From Croceivirga sp. (GTDB lineage: Bacteria > Bacteroidota > Bacteroidia > Flavobacteriales > Flavobacteriaceae): a stretch of 38,558 nt of DNA. Location of the stretch: assembly GCA_028284665.1 (NCBI GenBank), contig JANQRG010000015.1, forward strand, positions 1-38,558, read 5' to 3'. The notes under the pieces are model-generated. The model made no database searches. It was given only the letters and a program-made list of their open reading frames with translations, and was not told where the DNA came from. This document shows positions 25,883 to 33,478 of the stretch, piece by piece (position 1 is the first letter of the stretch; every line of letters begins with the position of its first letter). The translations under genes were made by a program, and so were the position numbers.

Positions 25883-26276
25883 GAAGATGGTAGTACAAGA
25901 ATTGAAATTCCAGGCCATCCGAAGTGGTGGCCCCGGAGGACAACATGTAAACAAGGTCTCCAGTAAAGTAGTGCTATTTTTTGATGTTCGGGCTTCTGCC
26001 GGATTAACCGAAGCGGAAAAAGACCGTATCCTCGCGAAAAACAGCAACAGGCTGAATAAGCAAGGGATACTTGTGCTTCAATGCGACGAGACGCGTAGCC
26101 AACATAAAAACAAAGAAAAGCTTACAAAGCGATTTCTTGATTTGATTCAAAAAAGCATCCAGGTCCCTAAAAAACGCAGACGGACACAACCTTCCAAATC
26201 ATCAGTAGAAAAACGGTTGAAAGCCAAAAAAATAACGGCCCGGAAAAAAGAGACCAGAAAACCCCCGGAGCTTTAG
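25875..26276 (+). CDS. arfB: Alternative ribosome-rescue factor ArfB (peptidyl-tRNA hydrolase)
   Basis: This 133-residue protein hydrolyses peptidyl-tRNA on ribosomes stalled at the 3' end of mRNA. The class I release-factor GGQ motif is at residues 21-23 within IRSGGPGGQHVNKVSSKV. The C-terminal 45 residues are very basic (KKRRRTQPSKSSVEKRLKAKK), matching the tail that enters the empty mRNA channel. There is no codon-recognition domain, which separates it from RF1/RF2. The start lies inside the ABC ATPase end, an 8-bp overlap implying coupling. It converges on the NTF2-like gene, 63 bp away. Confidence 0.93.
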   Translation: MDKKMVVQELKFQAIRSGGPGGQHVNKVSSKVVLFFDVRASAGLTEAEKDRILAKNSNRLNKQGILVLQCDETRSQHKNKEKLTKRFLDLIQKSIQVPKKRRRTQPSKSSVEKRLKAKKITARKKETRKPPEL

Positions 26277-26339
26277 AAGTCAATTTCAATTTAAAAAAAA
26301 AGCAGAGGTATCCCCGCTTAATGTCCTTAGATCAAACCA

Positions 26340-26711
26340 TTATTCCATGCTCGGGACTTCATAGAAGTATTGCGCTCTTTTAATTCTTCCATCTTCTACC
26401 TGATACATACATAACTCGTCAAAAGCCCATCTTCCTCCTTCTTTAAAAGTGGCATCCATAGACATCGGAACGACAAAGTGATTTGCGGCAACAATAGGAT
26501 CCCCAACAGATCCACCGTGAACTTCTACGATTCCTTCTGCCCACTGCAAATAGGCGTTCCAGATATTCTCCTTGCCCTTAGTGACTTTATCGCCGGGCAC
26601 ACCATCCATTTCAATGCTTTCCGCATCATCGGCATAAAGATCGTAGGCTTCTTTGTACTTTTCCTCGCGGCAAAGGGTTACAAGTTTATCAGCTACTTCC
26701 TGGGTTGTCAT
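26340..26711 (-). CDS. SnoaL/NTF2-like small protein
   Basis: This 123-residue protein has the cone-shaped alpha+beta fold of the SnoaL/NTF2 superfamily. It starts with a helix pair (VADKLVTLCREEKYKEAYDLYADDAESIEM), then beta segments (VEVHGGSVGDPIVAANHFVVPMSMD) and a closing strand (MYQVEDGRIKRAQYFYEVPS). Related proteins act as small-molecule isomerases, or simply bind ligands; the function here is unknown. It lies 84 bp downstream of the GreA-like gene on the same strand and may be read from the same transcript or from its own weak promoter. Confidence 0.85.
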   Translation of the reverse strand: MTTQEVADKLVTLCREEKYKEAYDLYADDAESIEMDGVPGDKVTKGKENIWNAYLQWAEGIVEVHGGSVGDPIVAANHFVVPMSMDATFKEGGRWAFDELCMYQVEDGRIKRAQYFYEVPSME

Positions 26712-26795
26712 ACGTGTTTATTTAAAGGTTAACACTTTAAAATTAGCAAAGATTCCTGCGAAAATTTTTAAGGAAAGGTTAAATGACAAACGAGC

Positions 26796-27239
26796 TTACA
26801 TAATCTTTACAATCCGATGTTCCTGCTCATTAAACCTCACGCGATCACCCTCCTTCTTACCAAGGAAAAGCTGGGCCAAAGGGGTTAGGGATGAGATACA
26901 ATATACCACGGTTTGACCCGTAATGAATTTTCCAGCAGAAATGGCAATAAAATAATAGGCATTCTCCGTTTCCACCAGGCTTCCAATGGTAATGGTCTCT
27001 CCGCTTTTTTGGAGTATAACCTTTTGGAGAGTCCTTTTCAGCTTTTCTGCTTCATAGAGTTGTTTCCCAAGCTTTTCTCGTTCTAATTGCAGCATGGCCC
27101 TCCCGGTCTCATGCTTATCGCCGGCAGTATTTTTGGATTCTGAATCCAGGGATTCTAGGATTCTACGGATCTGATCCTGAATCATGGTGATCTTCTCATC
27201 TACATACCCCTGGCAGAATCCATAGACCTCATCTTTCAT
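26796..27239 (-). CDS. GreA/GreB-like transcription elongation factor family protein
   Basis: This 147-residue protein has an N-terminal helical hairpin (residues about 10-75, EKITMIQDQIRRILESL ... LEREKLGKQLYEAEKLKR) and a C-terminal FKBP-like GreA domain (ITIGSLVETENAYYFIAIS, LTPLAQLFLGKKEGDRVRFNE). Classic GreA rescues backtracked RNA polymerase by placing the acidic tip of the coiled coil in the secondary channel. Here the tip includes SLDSESKNTAGDKHE, which is acidic enough but not the canonical GreA sequence, so anti-pausing activity is uncertain. It starts 7 bp after the histidine kinase stop, so it very probably belongs to that operon. Confidence 0.8.
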   Translation of the reverse strand: MKDEVYGFCQGYVDEKITMIQDQIRRILESLDSESKNTAGDKHETGRAMLQLEREKLGKQLYEAEKLKRTLQKVILQKSGETITIGSLVETENAYYFIAISAGKFITGQTVVYCISSLTPLAQLFLGKKEGDRVRFNEQEHRIVKIM

Positions 27240-27246
27240 AAACCCC

Positions 27247-28590
27247 CTAAAAAGTTAACGTAAAAGAAGTTTCCACATCCGGAATGGAGAACATTTTTAA
27301 GCTCCCGCCATGCTGCTGCATAATCTGCCTTGACAAACTAAGACCTATCCCAGTTCCTCCATCTTTGGTTGTAAAAAATGGCACAAATATTTCATCTGCC
27401 AACTGTTCCGGAATACCAGGCCCATTATCTTTGACCTCGATATATTTCCGGCCATTACCATCTACAGCAGCATTGATGGTTACCAGCCCGTTTTCACTAT
27501 TCCCTAAGGATTGTATTGCGTTTTTCACGAGGTTGATCAAAATCTGGGTCAATTGTTTTTCATCAATAAAAAGCTCCAGATCTTCGGGTTCACAATTCCA
27601 CAAAATTTGAATGGTACTTTCTGAATCTCTCGCCATAAGCACCTTTACCTTATCCAGCAGTTCTTTGGCGTTCACGATTTTCTTGTCAGGTTTAGGAACA
27701 TTAAGAAAGCTGCGATACGATTGGACAAAATCCATAAGATCATTGCCTTGTTTTTGGATTACCTCTAATCCCCTGGAGGCGCTTAAGATCTTTTCCTTAT
27801 CCAATTGCTCCACTACTTTACCCTCCCGTGTATGATAATACTTAAGAATGGATTCGGATATAGAGGTGATAGGAGTGATCGTATTCATGATCTCATGAGT
27901 TAGAACACGAATTAACCGAATCCAGGAATCCGTTTCCTTTTCATCCAGTTCTTCCTTAATATCTTGTACTACCACTAACAGCAAGGGCTTTTCATCTAAA
28001 ACCATCGCGGTAGATTTTAGCGCTAGCTGAATCTGTTCCCGTTCGTTGGTCAACTGGAATAGCTTTCTTTCAAAAGGTCGAAAGGAGGCAAATACCTCGT
28101 ACAGATTTTCATTTATTTGCCGCAATTGTTTGATATGATTTAACGGATGGTAATTTAAAATTCGTTCTAGGGTAGGGTTGGCAAAGAGGATATGTCCTTT
28201 TTCGTTATAGGTCATAATACCAATTTTTGCCTGTTTTATAATTTCCTGATAATATCTTTCCCGAATCTGTAGCTGAAGATGGACTTCCTGGATGAGACCA
28301 TTGACCCTGTTCAGACTTCTGTTGAGTTCTTTGAAAGATTTTATTGAAACTTTTTCCGGAAATCTCAACGTAAAGTCCTCATTCTTTATCGCGTCAAAAA
28401 AGTAGGCAATTTTACGGTTAGTGCTATTAATAAAGATAATGAGCGAGTATACCTGGGCAACAACCAGAATAAGAGCAAATAAAAAAACTATATACCAGGT
28501 ATTTACAAACGCAAACCCTAAAACTACGGCGGTTAGTGCAAGCAATACCACTTGTACGATCAGACGGATATAAAAATTTCTGCTAGCCAC
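27247..28590 (-). CDS. Sensor histidine kinase with short membrane hairpin and PAS domain
   Basis: This 447-residue NtrB-like kinase starts at GTG inside the stop of the regulator gene (TAGTG). Two transmembrane helices lie at about residues 9-29 and 33-56, with almost no loop between them. There is therefore no periplasmic sensor domain. A HAMP-like linker, a PAS domain (about 107-215, KIGIMTYNEKGHILFANPTL) and a HisKA domain follow, with phospho-acceptor H232 in RVLTHEIMNTITP. The ATPase has NLVKNAIQSL, VKDNGPGIP and GGTGIGLSLSRQIMQQHGG. It should phosphorylate the adjacent sigma-54 activator and may sense a membrane signal directly (inference). Confidence 0.94.
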   Translation of the reverse strand: MASRNFYIRLIVQVVLLALTAVVLGFAFVNTWYIVFLFALILVVAQVYSLIIFINSTNRKIAYFFDAIKNEDFTLRFPEKVSIKSFKELNRSLNRVNGLIQEVHLQLQIRERYYQEIIKQAKIGIMTYNEKGHILFANPTLERILNYHPLNHIKQLRQINENLYEVFASFRPFERKLFQLTNEREQIQLALKSTAMVLDEKPLLLVVVQDIKEELDEKETDSWIRLIRVLTHEIMNTITPITSISESILKYYHTREGKVVEQLDKEKILSASRGLEVIQKQGNDLMDFVQSYRSFLNVPKPDKKIVNAKELLDKVKVLMARDSESTIQILWNCEPEDLELFIDEKQLTQILINLVKNAIQSLGNSENGLVTINAAVDGNGRKYIEVKDNGPGIPEQLADEIFVPFFTTKDGGTGIGLSLSRQIMQQHGGSLKMFSIPDVETSFTLTF

Positions 28591-29954
28591 TATTTTTTAA
28601 ACCTCTTCAGTTTGTTATAAAGTGTTTGTCGGGATACCCCCAGTTGTTCTGCAGCGGCTGTATAATTCCCATCGTGAAGGGCAAGTGCCTTAGTGATCAT
28701 ATGGTGTTCCATTTCATCCAGGGTAACCATCTCGGCGGATAATGACTGAATAGGTTTAGCATGGAAAGGAAAATCCGCAGGTTTTAAAACATTTCCTTCT
28801 GAGAGAATTACAGCACGTTCCATGGTGTGTTGTAGTTCCCTGATATTTCCCGGCCAGGAATATTCCATCATTTTTTCCAATGCAGGATTATTGATCCTAA
28901 GCCCTGGTTTATCATACTTTTGGCCAAATCGTTTTAAAAAGAATTCGGCAAGTAACAAAATATCCCCTTCCCGTTCCCGAAGTGGCGGTACTTCAATATG
29001 AATTGTATTTATCCTGTACAAGAGGTCCTCTCGAAACAGCCCGTCTGCGACCATTTGTTCTAAATTACAGTTGGTAGCACAAATCAAACGAATATCTACC
29101 TGAACGGATTTGTTTGAACCTACCCTAACCACTACTTTATTTTGAATGGCCGACAGCAGTTTGGCTTGCATAGGTAGGGAAAGATTTCCGATCTCATCCA
29201 AAAAGAGGGACCCCCGATTCGCCGCCTCAAATTTCCCAGCTCTATCTTCCTTGGCATCGGTAAAAGCACCTTTTAAATGCCCAAAAAGTTCGCTTTCAAA
29301 AAGGTTTTCCGCGATAGCCCCCATGTCTACACCAATAAATACTTCATCCTTTCGGCGGGAAAGACGATGCAGTTCTCTTGCAATCAATTCCTTGCCTGTA
29401 CCATTCTCTCCGGTGATCAAAACATTCACATCTGTCTTCGCCACTTTTCGCACTAAATTCAGTACAGCGGTAATTGCCTTTGAATTGCCGATAATATAAT
29501 TCTTATCCTCATTAATCACCTGCTTCAAATTACTCTCTTGTTTGCGTAGCTGATTGATCTCCTGTTTCGATTTTCGCAATTCATAGGCAGACCTAACTGT
29601 TGCCAACAGGCGTTCATTGTTCCAGGGTTTTAGAATGAAATCGGCAGCACCTTGTTTTAGCGCCTTTACCGCTAAATCCACCGCACCATAGGCCGTCATC
29701 ATAATAACCGAAGTGTTTGGGGATTTCTTCTTTATTTCGTTCAACCAAAACAATCCTTCGTTTCCGGAATTGACCCCTGCAGAGAAGTTCATATCTAAAA
29801 GTACAATGTCCACCTCATTGATATCGGAGTAAGAGGAAATCTGATTGGGATTCGAAATGGTTACTACATTTTGATATTCGAATTGCAATAAAATCTCCAA
29901 AGCACTCAACACACTCTTATTGTCATCTATGATCAAAATTTTGGCATTAACCAT
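28590..29954 (-). CDS. Sigma-54-dependent response regulator (NtrC family)
   Basis: This 454-residue activator has three domains. The receiver has phospho-acceptor D54 in VLLDMNF. The AAA+ domain has Walker A GENGTGKE (182-189), the sigma-54 contact loop GAFTDA (229-234, canonical GAFTGA) and Walker B GSLFLDEIG (248-256). The C-terminal Fis-type helix-turn-helix is YTAAAEQLGVSRQTLYNKLKRF. When phosphorylated it would oligomerise and remodel sigma-54 RNA polymerase at an enhancer-dependent promoter. A sigma-54 promoter and paired dyads lie in the divergent intergenic region. The G-to-D change in GAFTGA is unusual but occurs in some Bacteroidota relatives. It is first in an operon with the kinase and the GreA-like gene. 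Confidence 0.95.
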   Translation of the reverse strand: MVNAKILIIDDNKSVLSALEILLQFEYQNVVTISNPNQISSYSDINEVDIVLLDMNFSAGVNSGNEGLFWLNEIKKKSPNTSVIMMTAYGAVDLAVKALKQGAADFILKPWNNERLLATVRSAYELRKSKQEINQLRKQESNLKQVINEDKNYIIGNSKAITAVLNLVRKVAKTDVNVLITGENGTGKELIARELHRLSRRKDEVFIGVDMGAIAENLFESELFGHLKGAFTDAKEDRAGKFEAANRGSLFLDEIGNLSLPMQAKLLSAIQNKVVVRVGSNKSVQVDIRLICATNCNLEQMVADGLFREDLLYRINTIHIEVPPLREREGDILLLAEFFLKRFGQKYDKPGLRINNPALEKMMEYSWPGNIRELQHTMERAVILSEGNVLKPADFPFHAKPIQSLSAEMVTLDEMEHHMITKALALHDGNYTAAAEQLGVSRQTLYNKLKRFKK

Positions 29955-29968
29955 GCTTTTCTTTTCAA

Positions 29969-29998
29969 TAAAGCTACAATTTCATCGCTATGACCCAA
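29969..29998 (-). promoter_or_regulatory. Candidate housekeeping promoter of the NtrC-type regulator
   Basis: On the minus strand, TTG at 29998-29996 is followed by exactly 19 bp and TAGCTTTA (29976-29969), one mismatch from TAnnTTTG. The start codon is 15 bp further on. The first enhancer-like dyad begins 5 bp upstream of the -33 box, so the regulator may also act on its own promoter. Confidence 0.5.
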
Positions 29999-30003
29999 TT
30001 AGC

Positions 30004-30044
30004 GTGTTAAATAATTTTACACTTTTTGTATAAATATTTTACAC
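30004..30044. promoter_or_regulatory. Tandem palindromes, candidate NtrC-type enhancer (UAS)
   Basis: Site 1 (30004-30022) is GTGTTAAATAATTTTACAC and site 2 (30028-30044) is GTATAAATATTTTACAC. Both are near-palindromes sharing the ATTTTACAC half exactly. Their centres are 23 bp apart, about two helical turns, and lie about 97 and 120 bp upstream of the inferred sigma-54 start. That is the standard position for enhancer-binding activators. Binding by the neighbouring activator is inferred. Confidence 0.6.
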
Positions 30045-30106
30045 CCCTACTTGCCCTATGATGCAGTTTTATTTGTAATCTATTGTTTTTCAATGCCCTA
30101 ACTTTG

Positions 30107-30122
30107 TGGCACGGTCATGGCT
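30107..30122 (+). promoter_or_regulatory. Sigma-54 (-24/-12) promoter of the efflux operon
   Basis: TGGCAC-N5-TGGCT matches the sigma-54 consensus TGGCAC-N5-TTGCW at all but one base, with the essential GG (30108-30109) and GC (30120-30121) doublets at correct spacing. Initiation would be near 30133, 14 bp before the first start codon of the operon. The neighbouring sigma-54 activator gene makes this assignment strong. Confidence 0.75.
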
Positions 30123-30131
30123 AATTTTATG

Positions 30132-30150
30132 GCATAGTAAAATACTATGC
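30132..30150 (+). promoter_or_regulatory. Perfect inverted repeat over the tolC-like start codon
   Basis: GCATAGTA and TACTATGC form a perfect 8-bp inverted repeat with a 3-nt AAA loop. The right arm contains the ATG of the outer-membrane factor gene. It begins at the inferred transcription start, so the mRNA could open with a hairpin hiding the start codon, or the DNA could be an operator. The functional meaning is inferred. Confidence 0.5.
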
Positions 30151-31490
30151 GATTAGAAAAATATTTTTTGTCCTTGCTGTTTTTAACTGCCATTACCGTT
30201 TCTTCCCAGAAAATATGGACATTGGATGAGTGTATCACCTATGCGATAGATCACAACCTACAGCTAAACGATTTTGACTTTAATACTCAGTCTAACAAGG
30301 AGACCTATCGACAAGCTGTTCGGAACCTCCTACCCATTGTAAGCGGCTCGGCAGATTACTCTATTAACTTTGGGCGTTCCATTAACCCGGAAGACAACAG
30401 CTTTGTAAACACGGAATTTTTCTCCAACAATTATAATTTGAATTCTTCTTTCGATCTTTTCCAGGGTTTTCAAAAACTGAATGGCATCAAAGCCTCAAAA
30501 TTCCTCTATAAAGCGGCTAAGGAAGAAAGTCTGCAACAAAAATTTTTATTGGCCTTCCGAGTTATGTCTGCTTACTATGACATTCAATTCATAGAAGGAC
30601 TTATTACGATTGCGGAGGAACAAGTCGCCATTTCTCAAACCAATTACAATCTGGTTAAAAAACAGGTGGAGCTTGGGGTAATGGCTGGGGCAGATCTTTA
30701 CGAAGCGGAATCCTTGCTTTTAGCGGATGAATTGCTCCTTACCCAAAATGAAAATCGATTAAAAGCAGCAAAGCTTGTTTTACTTCAGGCTATGAACATT
30801 GTAGACGAAAGTGATATTGCCATTCAACCGGAAATAGTCCCCACTCCTGCTGGGATTTCCTGGGAAACCATGGCCGCAGATTCTATATTTACTGTCGCAA
30901 AAGGTTTCATGCCTTCCGTAAAGGCCCAGGAATATCGGGTAAATGCAGCAAAAAAACAGTTAGCCGTTACCAGAGGTAACTTATATCCATCGATATCACT
31001 TTTTGGAGGTATTGGAACCGGATACTTTGAAACCATTACGGACACCTTGGGAGTTACCATCCCCTTCAGGGATCAGATCAGGGACAATACCTTCCGATTT
31101 ATAGGGGCAAGGTTGGATGTGCCTATTTTTAATGGATGGGCAACGCGATCAAGGGTGAAACAACAAAAAATAGCCGTAGAGCGGGCCAAAAACAACGAAC
31201 GTATACAGGAACAGGAATTGTATCAAATTATACAGCAACTGGTACAGGAAAATGACGCCCTTCGGGCGGAAACGGCGCAGACGCTAAAACAAGTAACCTC
31301 TCAGGAGATCGCCTTCTCTATTGCTCAAAAACGATATGAAAAAGGCATGATAAACGCTATTGAACTGGGACAGGCTAAAAATCTTTTTGCCACTGCCCAA
31401 AACCAGAATTTACAGGCCCAATTGCGCTTGCGGGTAAATATCAGTACACTGGATTTTTATAAAGGCCTTCCCATATTTAATATTAACTAA
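30147..31490 (+). CDS. TolC family outer-membrane efflux protein
   Basis: This 447-residue protein has a Sec signal peptide (FLSLLFLTAITVSSQK). It has two copies of the TolC repeat, each beginning with a helix such as WTLDECITYAIDHNLQLNDF and alternating beta-hairpin and coiled-coil stretches (YKAAKEESLQQKFLLAFRVM; QQKIAVERAKNNERIQEQEL). It would form a trimeric outer-membrane channel joined to the adaptor encoded 1 bp downstream. The gene is first in the operon, directly behind the sigma-54 promoter. The length is typical for Bacteroidota TolC-like proteins. Confidence 0.94.
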   Translation: MRLEKYFLSLLFLTAITVSSQKIWTLDECITYAIDHNLQLNDFDFNTQSNKETYRQAVRNLLPIVSGSADYSINFGRSINPEDNSFVNTEFFSNNYNLNSSFDLFQGFQKLNGIKASKFLYKAAKEESLQQKFLLAFRVMSAYYDIQFIEGLITIAEEQVAISQTNYNLVKKQVELGVMAGADLYEAESLLLADELLLTQNENRLKAAKLVLLQAMNIVDESDIAIQPEIVPTPAGISWETMAADSIFTVAKGFMPSVKAQEYRVNAAKKQLAVTRGNLYPSISLFGGIGTGYFETITDTLGVTIPFRDQIRDNTFRFIGARLDVPIFNGWATRSRVKQQKIAVERAKNNERIQEQELYQIIQQLVQENDALRAETAQTLKQVTSQEIAFSIAQKRYEKGMINAIELGQAKNLFATAQNQNLQAQLRLRVNISTLDFYKGLPIFNIN

Positions 31491-31491
31491 A

Positions 31492-32742
31492 ATGGATATA
31501 CAACTAGAAAAGAAGAAAGGATTACGCCCAAAACACTATGGGTATATCGCATTGGGTATTCTGTTGCTCTTTGTGGGCTGGAAACTCCTTTTTGCTACAT
31601 CAGTATCTACCTTTAGAACGGATAAAGAAAAGCTTTCTATTGCGGCAGTTGTTGATGGTAAGTTTGACGACTATATCACTATAAACGGTTCTGTTGCTCC
31701 CATCTCTACCATCTATATGGATGCATATGAAGGCGGAAGGGTTACGGAAAAACTTATCGAAGAAGGGGCAATGGTCAGAAAAGGAGATGTTATCCTCACC
31801 CTGGAAAACAGCATCCTTTACGAGCAAATTTTGCAAAGCGAAAGTAACCTTGCTTTAAAACAAAACGATCTGCGCTCAACACGTTTAAATTTTGATTCCC
31901 GGCAGGTAGATGGCAGGAGGAACTTGGCCACGGCCGAAAACGATCTGAAACGTAACAAGCGGAATTATGAGCAAAACCAAGCGCTTTACGAAGATGAACT
32001 GATCTCGAAAGAAGTGTATTTGGTCTCACAGGAAAACTATGAATTATCACAAAAGCAATACGAAATTGTAAAACTACAGACGGAGCAGGATGATGCGCTT
32101 CGGAAAACGTCTTTAGCAGGTCTGGACACTGATCTGGAACGTATGAAAAAAACACTGGCCATGGTGTATGAACGTTTGGACCACCTTAACGTGAGAGCCC
32201 CTGCCGATGGGCAATTGGGATTTTTAGATGCCGAAATTGGACAGAATATCGGCCAGGGACAACGCATAGGTCAGATCAATGTGTTAACCGATTTCAAAAT
32301 AGAAGCTGCGATAGATGAGCATTATATTGATCGTGTAAGGCGGGATCTAACCGCAGTCCTGGAAAGAAATGATTCTATCTACCCGCTCCGTGTACGAAAG
32401 GTGTATCCGGAAGTCCGCAACGGCAGGTTTCAAGTAGATCTTGTATTTACAGAAAACAAGCCCGCGACCATACGAACCGGTCAGACCTATAATATCCGGT
32501 TACAATTGGGAGCGTCCAATGACGCCTTGTTACTGCCCAAGGGTGGTTTTTTTCAAAGTACAGGAGGCCAATGGGTCTTTGTGGTTAATTCCAACGGGAG
32601 CGAAGCCCTTAGGCGTAACATACGAATAGGAAAACAAAACTCGAGGTATTACGAAGTCCTGGATGGGCTACAGCCCGGCGAACAAGTAATTACCTCCAAC
32701 TACGATAGCTTCGGAGAAGCAGAACGAATTGTCTTAAAATAA
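31492..32742 (+). CDS. Periplasmic adaptor subunit (MacA/HlyD family)
   Basis: This 416-residue membrane-fusion protein has one N-terminal membrane anchor (YIALGILLLFVGWKLLFAT, about residues 18-36). The first half-lipoyl segment (ITINGSVAPISTIYMDAYEGGRV) is followed by a long alpha-hairpin coiled coil (about residues 110-220, rich in LQSESNLALKQNDL-like heptads). The second lipoyl half (LNVRAPADGQLGFLDAEIGQNI) precedes beta-barrel and membrane-proximal domains that carry GQTYNIRLQLG. It bridges the inner-membrane ABC transporter and TolC. One base separates it from the TolC gene and 11 bp from the ATPase gene, so all are one transcript. Confidence 0.93.
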   Translation: MDIQLEKKKGLRPKHYGYIALGILLLFVGWKLLFATSVSTFRTDKEKLSIAAVVDGKFDDYITINGSVAPISTIYMDAYEGGRVTEKLIEEGAMVRKGDVILTLENSILYEQILQSESNLALKQNDLRSTRLNFDSRQVDGRRNLATAENDLKRNKRNYEQNQALYEDELISKEVYLVSQENYELSQKQYEIVKLQTEQDDALRKTSLAGLDTDLERMKKTLAMVYERLDHLNVRAPADGQLGFLDAEIGQNIGQGQRIGQINVLTDFKIEAAIDEHYIDRVRRDLTAVLERNDSIYPLRVRKVYPEVRNGRFQVDLVFTENKPATIRTGQTYNIRLQLGASNDALLLPKGGFFQSTGGQWVFVVNSNGSEALRRNIRIGKQNSRYYEVLDGLQPGEQVITSNYDSFGEAERIVLK

Positions 32743-32753
32743 ACCGATCAAAA

Positions 32754-33449
32754 ATGATACAGATCAAAAACCTAAAAAAGAGTTTTAAAACGGAAGAAGT
32801 AGAAACATTAGCCTTAAACAATGTAACCCTCAAGGTAGAACAAGGCGAGTTTGTTGCCGTCATGGGTCCGTCGGGTTGTGGGAAATCCACCTTGTTAAAC
32901 ATTATTGGCATGTTGGATAACCCAACAGAAGGCAGTTACAATTTTGCTGGCCATGAGGTTGCCGGTTTGCGTGAGAGCCAACGCACGCAATTACGCAAAG
33001 GAAATCTCGGTTTTGTATTTCAGAGCTTTAACCTAATTGATGAGTTAACGGTATATGAGAATGTAGAACTTCCTCTTATTTATCTGAAAATGGGGAAAAA
33101 GGAACGTAAGGACAAGGTAATGGCAGTTTTGGAGCGTATGAAAATTGCCCACCGTCAGAAACACTTTCCGCAACAGCTCTCGGGAGGACAACAGCAACGT
33201 GTGGCAATTTCCCGCGCGGTAGTAACTACTCCTAAATTGATCTTAGCGGATGAGCCTACCGGAAACCTGGACTCTAAAAATGGTATTGAAGTAATGAACC
33301 TATTGACGGAGTTAAACCAGGAAGGGACAACAATTATTATGGTAACCCACTCGGACAGGGATTCACATTATGCTCACCGGGTGGTCAATCTATTTGATGG
33401 TCAAGTTGTTACTGAAAGTCAAAACAGAGCTATGGGGGCCATGGTATAG
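32754..33449 (+). CDS. ABC transporter ATP-binding protein (MacB/LolD type)
   Basis: This 231-residue nucleotide-binding domain is the usual length for the FtsX-class transporters. It has Walker A GPSGCGKST (38-46), a Q-loop in LGFVFQSFNLIDELTVYENV, signature LSGGQQQRVAISRAV, Walker B LILADEPTGNLDS and the H-loop THSDRDSHYA. The DEPTGNLDSKNG sequence is diagnostic of the LolD/MacB/SalX branch, which powers mechanical extrusion of lipoproteins, toxins or drugs. It serves the two permeases encoded downstream, since no other ATPase gene lies between them. Confidence 0.95.
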   Translation: MIQIKNLKKSFKTEEVETLALNNVTLKVEQGEFVAVMGPSGCGKSTLLNIIGMLDNPTEGSYNFAGHEVAGLRESQRTQLRKGNLGFVFQSFNLIDELTVYENVELPLIYLKMGKKERKDKVMAVLERMKIAHRQKHFPQQLSGGQQQRVAISRAVVTTPKLILADEPTGNLDSKNGIEVMNLLTELNQEGTTIIMVTHSDRDSHYAHRVVNLFDGQVVTESQNRAMGAMV

Positions 33450-33478
33450 AAGAGTTTATTCATCAATCAAAAACAATC

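Noticed and set aside
26277-26339. Weak hairpin between arfB and the NTF2-like gene as a terminator
   Set aside because: The arms AAGCAGAGG and CCCCGCTT pair only with mismatches and no T-run follows on either strand.
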